Assembly (NCBI RefSeq): GCF_932294415.1
Contig: NC_065542.1
Span: forward strand, 54,184,406 to 54,248,405
Direction of reading: 5' to 3'
Length of the DNA: 64,000 bases
From: Quercus robur
Lineage: Eukaryota > Streptophyta > Magnoliopsida > Fagales > Fagaceae
Shown: piece after piece, positions 10,433 through 20,107 of the stretch
How positions within the stretch are numbered: position 1 is the stretch's first letter
How the letters are laid out: each line of letters opens with the position of its first letter
Notes under the pieces: model-generated
The model's database searches: none
Seen by the model: the letters and a program-made list of their open reading frames with translations, nothing else
What the model was told of the DNA's origin: nothing
Position numbers and translations under genes: made by a program

Positions 10433-11528
10433 GCGTGAGGCAGATTTTATCCAAAACATTGTGGAAGTGATACTGCGTGAACTGAGTTCAAAATTCTCAA
10501 GCATTACCAAAAAAAACTTGGTAGGAATAGATTCTTCAATAGAGGAATTGATCACTTCATATTTAGATTTTGGGGGCAAAGTTTTCATGATTGGGATTTG
10601 TGGTATGGGGGGGCTGGGAAAGACAACTCTTGCTAGAGTGATTTATGAGAAGTTCTCCAACGATTTTGAAGGTTCTAGCTTTATAGCTAATGTTAGAGAA
10701 GTTTCAGAAAAACAGAGTTTGCTTCCATTACAAAAACAACTTCTTGCACAAACTTTGGGGGAAAGAAACATAGATATATGGGATGTTTATGATGGAGTTG
10801 AAATGATCAAGAAGAGGCTACATTGGAAAAAGGTTCTAGTTGTTTTAGATGATGTTAATCAATTGGACCAATTAGAAAAATTGGTTGGAGAATATGGCTG
10901 GTTTGGAGAAAGGAGTTGGATCATAATAACAACCAGAGATGAACATTTGTTGCTCCAACATGAAGTTCATAAAATATATAAGCCTAATACATTAAATGTT
11001 CATGATGCTCTAAAGCTTTTTTGTTTGAAAGCCTTCAAAAATGAGAAACCAAGAGAAGGTTATGTACAACTCTCTAAAAAGGTGATATCTTATGCTAAAG
11101 GACTTCTGTTGGCTCTTGTAACTTTGGGTTCCTTTCTGTTTGGAAGAACAAAGGATGAATGGCAAAGTGCATTGCACAATTTAAAAAAAAATCCTAAAAG
11201 TGAGATATTTGATATACTTAAATTAAGTTATGATGGACTAGAGAAAATGTGGAAGGATATATTCTTGGATATTGCGTGTTTCTTAAGAGGGAAGACTAAA
11301 GATCAAGTAATAGAGATATTAGAGAATCGTGGGTTTGATGCGAGAATCGGTTTAAGTGTTCTTTTAAATAAATCTCTCCTAATCTTAGAAAACAATACAT
11401 TGTGGATGCATGTTCTACTACAAGAAATGGGTAGAGAAATTGTCCGTCGAGAATCATGTGAAGAGCCTGGAAAGCGCAGCAGGTTGTGGCTTTGTAAAGA
11501 TTTGTTGCATATAATGACGAAAGATACG
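10433..11528 (+). CDS. NB-ARC exon of the TNL gene
   Basis: Motifs in order: P-loop GMGGLGKTT (near 10602), RNBS-A FIANVREVSEK, kinase-2 KVLVVLDDVNQ, RNBS-B SWIIITTRDEH, a GLPL-like motif GLLLALVTLGSFLFG (from 11100), RNBS-D DIFLDIACFLRG, and an MHD-like motif LWMHVLLQEMGREIV with ATG CAT GTT at 11406-11414. ATP/ADP binding is therefore plausible. Two positions are off consensus: the P of GLPL is L, and the D of MHD is V. The exon starts after TTCTCCACAG and ends before GTAAGAAA. If the TIR exon is truly lost, the first in-frame ATG is at 10461, which would give an N-terminally truncated NB protein that runs into the intron and stops at 11636. Confidence 0.92.
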
Positions 11529-14471
11529 GTAAGAAATGGCAAAAATAAAAACTTATTTCAACAAACAAGTTTAAGTTGGTATAATAGCCTAATTTCGTTC
11601 AATAAAATAGTTTGTTCTTATTCAACAGGTACATAGGTGCCTAGGTTCTTGATTAACGAAATACAGGATACAAACTTTCGTTTTCATATATTGTTTCTAA
11701 CGATTTTTTATATTTTTGAAAACATAATATGATTGCATCGTCTCTATAATATATAATGGAAGTTTTACAATAAATTTTGCAAAACTTCTGTTACTTCATG
11801 TCATCAGCAACCCATCACTAGCTAATTTTGGCTCTCCATTCCAGTCCCTTTTTCTCCTCTTAAATTCTATGGTTGTACTTTGTTCAACCTTTCTTCTTTC
11901 TTCTTTCTTCTTCTTCTTTTTGTGTGTGTGTGTGTGTGGGTAATGTTCAGTATTCCATTCCATTCCTTTTATGCCTTCTTAAATCTACCACTGCACTTTA
12001 TCCAATCTTCATTTTCCTATTTTTCAATATTCACCACCCTCCCACCCCTATTAATTATCTTCCCTATTATTTTCCATATAAATCTATGGGGGTAATAACA
12101 CTCCCCTTCCTAGAAGAAGTTTGGGGAGATAACACTCCACCTCAAACTTAAAACGAAAAAAATATTTTCCCCATTTTGACATCCGTTTGACCAAATTTTG
12201 TTTAATTAATATAAAAAAAAATTATGTACCAACTTACCCTTTGCTTAAAGCAAGTTTCCAAAATTATCCTAAATTTCAAAATTTATTATTTTTAATTTTT
12301 AATTAAAGTGTATTTTAAAATATTAAGTATGACTTTTGCTCTTTTTTCTTTTTTCTTTTTCTAACGAGTAATGGAGAAATTTGCCATTGCAAGTGTTTTA
12401 GTACTTGATAAATTTTGTATTTTTATTCTAACTTTATCAGTTGTGTTTTTGCTTATCATGTTTAAACTTTTGTAGAAAGATTCTTATAAAAATTTAAAAT
12501 ATTTTGTTACTAATATAAATAGAAGGGGAGTATAATTAACCCTAAATCTATTATTACTCCCTTTAATATACTCTCTCCTATTCATTACATCCTTTGCCTT
12601 TAAGTTAAAAAAAGAGGCCAATACTCCCTATTGTTTCCATTTTGTTTCGCTTTTGGTAATTTTTTTTATTGTCGATTTTACTAACATATTATTTTGAGAA
12701 TCGTTTATGTCCACAATATTTTCATAACAAATTCTAAGTGGTAATTGTTAATAGTTGTTATAGATGGGCAAAAAAGTTATTTAAGTTACGGATTTAAATT
12801 AGAACCAATAGCAACTTATCACCTATAATTTTTTATGAAAATGTTGTGAAAATATTGTGGACTAGCACTTCTTTATTATTTTTGGTTGATTTAACTGCCA
12901 ACTGCGGCAATGCACATCACATTTATGTTAACAATGCTATATACTTGTGGCCAAAATGTTTCTATGTTAACGAAGTAATGTTATCAAACTATCATATTCA
13001 AATTATTTTATGTTTATTTTTTTACTGAAATTATCATTTCATATTCAGTGTTTGGTAGAACTTCCCGAGAGATGAAGGTGGATGAGGTTCCTTTCTGTTT
13101 GATCTTTCCAGAAGATTGGAAAGAGTTTCATTCTTAACCTATTCAATTCTGATTTATACTTACGCGTTCTGCTCTTTTTGGTTTTTGTTCTTGAAGTTGG
13201 TTTCTTTATTTTGAAGTAATTTTTGTTTTCGTTTTGTTTTTTTTTTTTTTTTTTTTTTGAATTGTGGTTTTGAATTATGATTTTGATACTTTGGATTTTA
13301 TATTAGGGGGGAGAAAGTTTTTATATTTTTATAAAAAAAAATTTATAGAATAATTGTTAATTTTTAGCATACTTCAGGAATTGATGATGCACAAAATTTT
13401 GTAACTAAATGTTGTTTAGGAATGGATATTTTTTCTGTTATTGAGAAAGATTGTTTTGCTTTTCATTTTGATAGTGGAAAAACTGTTTTAATAATTATAG
13501 TGTGTATATATGTGTCATCTTAATTTATATAAAATTTTCTTGCACATCGCCCAAATTAATAACTAGTTTGTAAACTTGAATTCATTTTTTTTAAATGAAT
13601 TCATTTTTCTTGATGTAATCATCCAATCATTCATCTGATTACTACCTAGAACAAAATGCTAATATTTTTTTATTTTTTCAACTTCGATCTATAGGCTTAA
13701 TTTTCTTTATTTTCCAATCACTTAAAAGGGGTAGAATGAATTGGACCTCTAGTTTTGAAGCATGGTTATAAAACAAAAATAGAAATCTTCGTATATGAGT
13801 TTTAAACTGGACGATAAGAAGAAAACCTTAAAATATGATGTGTTACGATCATCTCTTTTAGGGATACTACGCTCTTTTAATTACTAAAAGGACTCTTAAT
13901 ATGCAGTGCCTTTTACTGCTAAACCATGACATTGTACTACGATACTAACAAGAGTCTTAACACGATTTATATTTTACTATTTTATATTCTATGAATAGTG
14001 TTAGGGATACAACACTTTTATTGTGATTGGAGCCGTACCACTTTGAATTGAGCCAAACTTTGACGTCACTTTTATCATATACCAATCACAACCTACAATA
14101 TCAACAGTTTTGAAAAATATTGTGTCTTAGAACTTACTGATTTTCTATTGTTAAATTTGAAGTTGTTTCCATCATTTGGGGTTCTCTTGGGGAGGGCAAT
14201 GCAAAATTTAAATTATTTCTAGGGGGTTCAATGGGGCAATTTTCCACCCTCAACCTTGTTGGTTAAGATGAAGTTATAAAAAATCGTAAAAAGGTGGCAT
14301 GTAACGCACAAAACTATCACTTTTTGTTGGGTTGGTTAAAAGGAAGTTATATACATGGAAAACTCAATGAATATATATTTTCATCTCCTTAACATTGTAT
14401 AAAACTAGACTGATACTTGTACTCTTATATTTTCTCGTGCAAATCACCAAGTCTTTGCTTTTGAATCTTAG
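11529..14471 (+). other. Long intron 2 of the TNL gene
   Basis: The intron is bounded by donor GTAAGAAA and acceptor TTGAATCTTAG and keeps phase 0. At 2943 bp it is far longer than the roughly 200-bp and 90-bp introns that follow. It holds pyrimidine-rich tracts (11887-11920), a TG microsatellite near 11922-11938, the MITE at 12709-12862 and poly-T runs near 13240. No coding content was recognised. Confidence 0.7.
12709..12862. mobile_element. MITE, 154 bp, family member 2
   Basis: The ends are inverted repeats: GTCCACAATATTTTCA at the left and TGAAAATATTGTGGAC at the right. The interior has AATTCTAAGTGGTAATTG and a matching CAACTTATCACC in opposite sense, so the whole unit can fold back. 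It sits in intron 2 of the TNL gene. The superfamily is not assigned. Confidence 0.75.
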
Positions 14472-14762
14472 GCAACAGAATCAATTCAAGCCATAGGTCT
14501 GACCTCTTTAGATGGGGATCCAGAAGAGGCTCAAAGCTTTGAAGAATGTTCAGAAGCCTTTTCAAAGATGTTTAATCTTAGATTGCTTATGATTGATGAT
14601 TTGCATATCCCAAATGGTCTCAATCATGTTTCTAATTCCCTAAGACATCTTATTTGGAAAGGTTATTCCTCGAAATGTTTGCCGTCCAGTTTCCAACCGA
14701 AAGAGCTTGTTAAACTTGAATTGCACTCCAGCAACATTGAATATCTTTGGAAGGGAGTTAAG
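14472..14762 (+). CDS. First LRR-linker exon of the TNL gene
   Basis: The exon starts after CTTAG and ends before GTACTTG, both in phase 0. It reads ATESIQAIGLTSLDG, then EAFSKMFNLRLLMIDD, LRHLIWKGYSSKCLPSSF and ELHSSNIEYLWKGVK. This is the conserved start of TNL LRR regions, including the NLRLL and LPSSF pattern and the LWKG end. Confidence 0.88.
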
Positions 14763-14957
14763 GTACTTGTGTTTTTAAGTGCATTTCTATGATATATTTT
14801 ATTTCTTTTCTGTAGGTGAGTTACAATACACTTCCATCTTTCCCCTTTCATTATATAATTGTTTTAATTTAAACATTATTTACAACTTAAACTAAACTCT
14901 ATATTTACTTTAATGTAAGTTAATTGTTATTTTCTTTTCTTTTCTTTTTTGCAACAG

Positions 14958-15886
14958 TATTTAGACAAGTTAAAGTCCATTGATCTTAGTGCTTCCAAAT
15001 TCCTTATTAGAACACCTGACTTCTCTGGGCTTCCAAGACTTGAGAGATTATATCTTATTGGCTGCCATAATTTAGTTGAGATCCACCCATCTATTGGACA
15101 ACTCAGGAGGCTTGTTGTTTTAGATCTAGAATCCTGCCGATCTCTTACAAATCTTCCTAGCATGTCCACTGAAATGGAGTCCCTTACAATTCTTAATCTT
15201 TGTGACTGCATAAATATCACAAATATTCCAGAGTTTAGGGAATTATGAAAAGCCTATCAGAACTTTCCTTGAATAAGACTGCTGTTGAGGAACTACCCTC
15301 CTCAATTGAGTGTTTGACTGCACTTACTTCTTTAAATCTAGGAGACTGCCAAAATCTCGAATGCCTTCCAAGCAATATGGATAGTTTGAGGTCTCTTGAA
15401 AAACTTCTTCTTCCAGGATGCTTGAAACTTTCTGCCCTACCAGAGAACGTGTGGAAAATGAAGTGTTTGAAGAAACTTGATTTGAGCGGACCTGGCATTA
15501 GACGAGTTTCCCAAAATAAACTTAATTTGGGTGGGATGTTTCGACTTCAAAGAATAGGGCTTAATAGTATTGGCTTCTTATGCTCGTTAAAATATTTAAC
15601 ATTAAGTGGAAACAGTCTTGTCACCCTGCCTGCAAGCATCAGTCAACTTTCGAAACTTGAAGCTCTTGATTTGTCCAACTGCTTTAAGCTTCAATCATTG
15701 CCAGAACTTCCATCAACTGTGAGATATATAAATGCTGAAGGATGTTATTCCCTCAAACCATTACCAGCACTGCGAAAACCATCACCAGATCCGCTCAAAC
15801 TTATACAATCTTTTGGCTTCAAAAGGCATTATTATAATGAGAGCAACGGTGGAGTGGCATTTAAAATATTGAACCGTTACCTACAA
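14958..15886 (+). CDS. LRR exon of the TNL gene, frameshifted
   Basis: The exon opens YLDKLKSIDLSASKFLIRTP after GCAACAG and runs through typical TNL leucine-rich repeats (LERLYLIGC, LVVLDLESCRSL, LTILNLCDC). At 15240-15248 the frame meets TGA just after PEFREL. The repeats resume one frame over from ATG 15245 (MKSLSELSLNKTAVEELPSS) and continue to RYLQ before GTAATC at 15887. One missing base in GAATTATGAAA explains it. A later repeat block (from [20 protein letters not shown]) is present again at 20108. Confidence 0.85.
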
Positions 15887-15979
15887 GTAATCTCCTCTCT
15901 CTCTCTCTCTCATGAATTGTTAATACCATTCCCCTTTCATTATAAAATTGTTTTTTTTTTTTTTTTTTTTTTGGTATAG

Positions 15980-16894
15980 GGAGTCCTTCATTCAAAAACT
16001 GGATATGAAACTCCTACCGAAAAGAAAAAGGAAGGATCAAGAACTGAATTTCAAATAATTATTCCTGCAATGGAAATTCCACGGTGGTTTACTCATCAAC
16101 GTGTGGGGAACTCAATAAGTATAGACCTGCCTCCCAATTGGTGTAACAGTAGGTGGATGGGATTCGCTCTCTGTGCTAAGTTGGAAGGATATAACTATCT
16201 TTCTGGATTAAATTCCAACAAAACATTTGATTTCAGAGCTCGGGTGATGGCCCTAGGTGGTTCACTTCACAGTCAACTCAACTCTGAAATTGTCTTTAAG
16301 GTGGCATTTGGTGCAGGTGACATTTGGATATTGTATTTGTCTCGTTATGATTGGTTTGCTACTTTTAAGAATGGTGAATACAATCAGATTAAGGTTGTAT
16401 TTGAGAGCTGTGGCTTAAAGGAGAAAGTGCGCAAATGTGGGGTCAGTTTGGTATACGAGCAGAGTGTGGAAGGGTTCAATCAAACAATTGCACAATGCAG
16501 CGGAAACAGCATTATTGCTTTTGAGGGTTGGGATGGTGTCCATCATGATGAAACGAAGCTTAGTTTGTTCAGGAATTTTAAGAAAGAACTTGAGACATAT
16601 TTGGAAATTTATCGTTTCATCTCTTCATTCGGTGGTAATGACGATTTTAACGATCCTGGAACTAGTGCATCTGGGACTGGGAGCAAGCAGTCGGACTTGG
16701 TGAGAGAAAGGCTAAACCTCTGGCCACCAGCAAATAACACGGCTAGTTTTTCAAACACCAAAACAGAGTTTATCTATACGACACCATTTGGATTTATGAG
16801 ACTATGCCACGCTGTCACTCCTAGAGGCTTAGTGGGAAAGTTAGTCTCTATTGAGCTTAACCGTTACCCTGATTTTGTGGGATTAGTTCCGTGA
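15980..16894 (+). CDS. C-JID exon of the TNL gene
   Basis: The exon starts after TTTGGTATAG and reads GVLHSKTGYETP, then the C-JID hallmark MEIPRWFTHQRVGNSISID, a WMGFALCAKL strand and CGVSLVYEQ near the end. This post-LRR jelly-roll domain helps bind effectors in studied TNLs. The exon stops at TGA 16892-16894 with a tail (LWPPANNTASF onward) that is absent from the second copy at 20657-21370. Confidence 0.85.
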   Translation, partial: GVLHSKTGYETPTEKKKEGSRTEFQIIIPAMEIPRWFTHQRVGNSISIDLPPNWCNSRWMGFALCAKLEGYNYLSGLNSNKTFDFRARVMALGGSLHSQLNSEIVFKVAFGAGDIWILYLSRYDWFATFKNGEYNQIKVVFESCGLKEKVRKCGVSLVYEQSVEGFNQTIAQCSGNSIIAFEGWDGVHHDETKLSLFRNFKKELETYLEIYRFISSFGGNDDFNDPGTSASGTGSKQSDLVRERLNLWPPANNTASFSNTKTEFIYTTPFGFMRLCHAVTPRGLVGKLVSIELNRYPDFVGLVP

Positions 16895-17307
16895 TTTCAG
16901 GAACTGTAATTATACAGTTATGAGGTCAATCAGTTGTATATATTGAACCATTTGTAATTTGTATGATTAAGCAAGCATTTCTTCTAGAATTCTCTCTCTT
17001 TCTCTCACTCTCAGTTTCTTCTCTCACTCTTTGTTCTTCTTTTCTTTTCTTGTTGACCTTTGTAAATCTGATTCACTTGCAAGCTCAAGCTTTGATTAGT
17101 TTTTCTTCAGGTCTGAATTGAAAGATTCATCTTTTTATTCACCTAGTAACAACCATCTCAAACATCCTTGCTACAATTCTTTCTTTTTTTTGATAGGTAA
17201 TCAAAGATTTATTACATAAAAAGGACATCATGTTCACAATGGTGAACACTCTAAATGCTGTTTTATTTTCTTTTCTTTTAAGCTATACAGTTGGTTTTAT
17301 TATTCAG
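16895..17307 (+). other. 3' flank of the TNL gene
   Basis: No coding content was found. From 17118 the sequence matches the flank of the second TNL copy from 21371. Positions about 17178-17253 are an extra segment absent from the second copy; it begins with T-rich DNA and GATAGGTAATCAAAG, the reverse of a common plant L1 LINE 3' end, so it is probably a short 5'-truncated LINE insertion. Confidence 0.5.
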
Positions 17308-17787
17308 TGTGGCTAGAGTTTGAATAATACTGGAATTGGTTTTGAGCACATTAACAAACTTTCTTACTCTCTCAAGGAACACTCGGAGTAAATAGAATGA
17401 TTCTCTTACATTATTGAAGAGTTTGAAAGGATAAGTTACAAGAATGAGCTCTATTACTACATATACAAGCAGAGCATCCAAAGAAAAAATCAATTCTAAC
17501 AGAAAATATCTAACAAGCTAAGGCGGGGGGGAAAGAAACTATTCCAATCTTCTTGGTAACTAACTCTGCAACCTGTCCAGCTATGATTGGCTCAGGTTCA
17601 CATTTGCTTCAGTTAGTTACAACTCGTGTTTTCTGTTACATTCAAGACTGAAGAGCAGTTGTTTGTTACATGCGTGGATCGTGTGCTTGATGGTTTAGTA
17701 GAACAACATCGTTTCTTTGTTATTATTTCATTAATACAATGCGATGTTGTATGATTGCTTGCTTCATTCTTCCCTTGCTTCTTAACA
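17308..17787 (-). repeat. 3' LTR of a minus-strand Copia element
   Basis: On the minus strand the LTR begins TGTTAAGAAG directly after a polypurine tract CTTGAGGGGGAG (plus 17788-17800) and ends CTAGCCACA, giving 480 bp with TG...CA ends. The match to the second TNL copy breaks exactly at 17308, which supports this edge as the insertion point. Confidence 0.8.
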
Positions 17788-17834
17788 CTCCCCCTCAAGA
17801 TAGCAGTTGTTGTGAGAGCTTTAGGATCTTCAGC

Positions 17835-18372
17835 TGGGATGCACGGACGCGGCATCCAGCCCAGCGCACCAGCGTCCGACGCGGGAGGGACGCCGCAGAC
17901 CGCGCGTCCGTGCCGCGTCCCGCCACGTGGCAGCTCCCGAATCGGGCCAACGCGGGCCGACGCGGCTGAAATCGGCGCCGACGCGGCCCAAATCGGGCCG
18001 ACTCGGTCCATATCGGCCGTATCGGTCATATCGGTCAATATCGGCCGGCGACCGATACGGCCGATACAGCCGAAACAGGCCGGAATCTGCCGAAACAGGC
18101 CGAAATTGGCCGTGAAAATCGCCGGAGAGGCCGAAATTCTGACCTCAGATGCGTTTCTTGCCTTATTCTTTCTTTGTTTTGCGAATCAAGTATATTAATG
18201 TGTTTTTTAAGAATATTTTAATAGTAAAAATATATAGAAAATATAAATAAAAATATTTTTAATAATTTTTTAATCGCCGAGTCCCGCCGCACCCGCACCC
18301 TACTTTTTCAAAAATTGCCGAGTCCCGCACCCGCACCAGCACCTGAGTCCCGAAACGCACCCGTGCTTCATA
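17835..18372. mobile_element. GC-rich Mutator-like non-autonomous insertion
   Basis: A 538-bp block of strikingly GC-rich DNA (17850-18130) sits inside the AT-rich Copia remnant. It is flanked by the direct repeat GATCTTCAGC at 17825-17834 and 18373-18382, a 9-10 bp target-site duplicate typical of Mutator-like elements. Its ends are imperfect inverted repeats (TGGGATGCACGGACGCG against TATGAAGCACGGGTGCG on the opposite strand). The interior repeats GGCCGATA and ATCGGCC words. No transposase is encoded, and open frames across it are composition artefacts. Confidence 0.7.
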
Positions 18373-18793
18373 GATCTTCAGCAACACTATCTTGATCTTT
18401 AGTAACAAAATCATGATCTTTCTGATTGCTCATAGGACTGTAAATATTCAACATTCTTAACTTGTTGAGTAGCTTTGTGAAAACAGGAAATCCTAGAGCT
18501 TTAGTGAACAAATCAGCAAGTTGATGACCATTGGAAATATGAAAAGTTTTGATATTTCCTTCTTGATATGAAAAGTTTTAATATGTTTAGTACGCTCATG
18601 AAACACTGGATTTTCTGCTATGTGAATAGCAGCTTGGTTATCACAATACAATAGTGCTGGTTTAGAATGATTGACATTCAAGTCTTTTAATAATTGAAGT
18701 AACCAAACTAATTCACATTTTGTAGCCATTGAACGATATTTTGCCTCTGCTGAACTTCTAGAAACCATTCCTTGATTTTTAGACCTCCATGAT
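18373..18793 (-). pseudogene. Copia RNase H, C-terminal fragment
   Basis: Minus-strand frames give SWRSKNQGMVSRSSAEAKYR, then LLYCDNQAAIHIAENPVFHE and RTKHIKTFHIKKE, the end of a Copia RNase H domain. It is separated from the RT part by the insertion at 18794 and has frameshifts after FIF near 18560. The polypurine tract and LTR follow to the left. Confidence 0.85.
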
Positions 18794-19507
18794 CAGTGGC
18801 GGAGCTAGGAATTTTGGTTTAGGGGACCAAACTATGGTATTCATAAATCAGTTTAGATAAATTCAAAACATATTCATATATAATTAGATTAGTAAGTGTT
18901 AGAGATATATATATATATTAGACATATATTAGCCCAATGTAATAGGCCCAAGCACTACTAGTACAAGTAGGACTGGGCTTGGGCCTATTACATTGGGCTA
19001 ATATATGTCTAATATATATATCTCTAACGGTAAGAACTTGTTATTTTCCTAATTTTTTTTTTCTAATGAACATAATCTTTCTAAACTTTAATGAGTACAC
19101 ACAAATTGTCTACTTTACTCTAAACATGTACCGAAAATAATCCAAAGAGAAAAATAATTAAATTTTTAAATATAATGAAGCTAGGAGCCTTGTAACTCAA
19201 TTGATTAGATGTATAAATGAAAAGATAAAAAAAGGAAAAAAATAATAATGGATGATCCTTGTGTAACTTTTTTTTTTTTTTTAATAAATTTATTTTGGAA
19301 AGATTAAGCTATTTATTTTTGTTTTTTCTTTGGGGAAGCCAATTTTTTTTCTAATGTTATTGAGAGCAACTCAAATTTGGGGGGGCCAAATCTCATTTTT
19401 CTTTGGCCCCACCTTAACCGATTTATAACATATGTATAGGATATTAAAATATTTCAAAACATGGCCACCCCAACCTATAATGTGGCTCCGCCACTGGTTA
19501 TAGATAA
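18794..19507. mobile_element. hAT-like TIR element inserted in Copia RNase H
   Basis: The left end CAGTGGCGGAGC and the right end GCTCCGCCACTG (to 19496) are perfect 12-bp inverted repeats. The direct repeat CCATGAT lies at 18787-18793 and 19508-19514, with 11 extra bases between the right inverted repeat and the repeat. The host protein reads ISW on one side and SWRSKNQG on the other, so removing the insert restores a Copia-like order. It belongs to the same TIR family as the element at 29667. No transposase is present. Confidence 0.75.
18897..19029. mobile_element. 133-bp palindromic element nested in the hAT-like insert
   Basis: The arms 18898-18953 and 19028-18977 are exact inverted copies except for two extra TA units in the left arm; a 23-base spacer separates them. 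The unit starts TGTTAGAG and ends CTCTAACG, and is flanked by the perfect five-base direct repeat GTAAG at 18892-18896 and 19030-19034. The TG start, near-CA end and 5-bp duplicate resemble a solo LTR, but the nearly perfect palindrome is unlike a normal LTR. Confidence 0.75.
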
Positions 19508-19514
19508 CCATGAT

Positions 19515-20107
19515 ATTAATGAATCCCTCCAATAGACACAATATCCAGTTAAGGATCTTCTTGTGTCAAAGCATCCTGCCCAATCTGCATCACAGTATGC
19601 TCTAAGATGCAATTGAGAAGTACAAGATAGAAAAAGGCCTTGACCTGGTGATCCTTCGAAAAATTGAATTATTCTATAAGCTGCCTTTAAGTATGGTTCT
19701 CTAGGCTTATAAAAGAATTGACTCAAATGGTGCACAACATAAGTGATATCTGGCCGAGTCATGGTATACATCAATTTCCCAATTAGCCTTCTGTACTGCG
19801 TAGGGTCTGCAATCAACTTTCCTTCGAAATTTTAAAGCTTCAAATTCTGTTCCATAGGTGTCTTAGCAGGCTTAGCACCTAACATGCCTGTGTCTTGTAA
19901 AATTTCAAAAGCATACTTTCTTTGATTCAATAAAATACCATGTGTACTTGCAACCTCAATACCAAGAAAGTACTTCACAGAACCCAGGTCTTTGAGCTTA
20001 AACTTGGCATCCAAAAGCTGCTTCAAATGGTTAATGAAGTTCTCAATATTACCAGTGAGGAGAATGTCATCTTCATAGACTAGAAGTTCTACATAAAGAG
20101 AACCTTT
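19515..20107 (-). pseudogene. Copia reverse transcriptase / RNase H fragment
   Basis: Minus-strand frames read [18 protein letters not shown], in which the catalytic YVDD is altered to YEDD. They continue through [59 protein letters not shown] and [10 protein letters not shown]. The element is cut at about 20107, where TNL sequence begins in the opposite strand; everything upstream of the RT palm is missing. A frameshift lies near 19820-19832. Confidence 0.88.

Larger units (their letters stand above)
10433..16894 (+). pseudogene. TNL-type disease-resistance gene (NB-ARC, LRR, C-JID); frameshifted, TIR exon not in view
   Basis: This is a plant intracellular immune receptor of the TIR-NB-LRR class, which normally senses pathogen effectors and signals through the TIR domain. 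Four exons follow the standard TNL order with consensus splice sites: 10433-11528 (NB-ARC), 14472-14762 (first LRR part), 14958-15886 (LRRs) and 15980-16894 (C-terminal jelly-roll/Ig-like domain). All introns in view are phase 0, except that the upstream acceptor takes one base from a missing first exon. That TIR exon was not found in the 10.4 kb to the left, which is filled with transposons. A one-base frameshift near 15243 breaks the LRR exon. The 2.9 kb second intron is unusually long. Without the TIR exon and with the frameshift it is probably a pseudogene, although the reading frames are otherwise clean. Confidence 0.85.

Noticed and set aside
17613..18198. Open frames of about 145 codons in the GC-rich block
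   Set aside because: They arise from GC-rich repeats with no stops in an inserted element; the sequence is not protein-like and crosses insertion edges.
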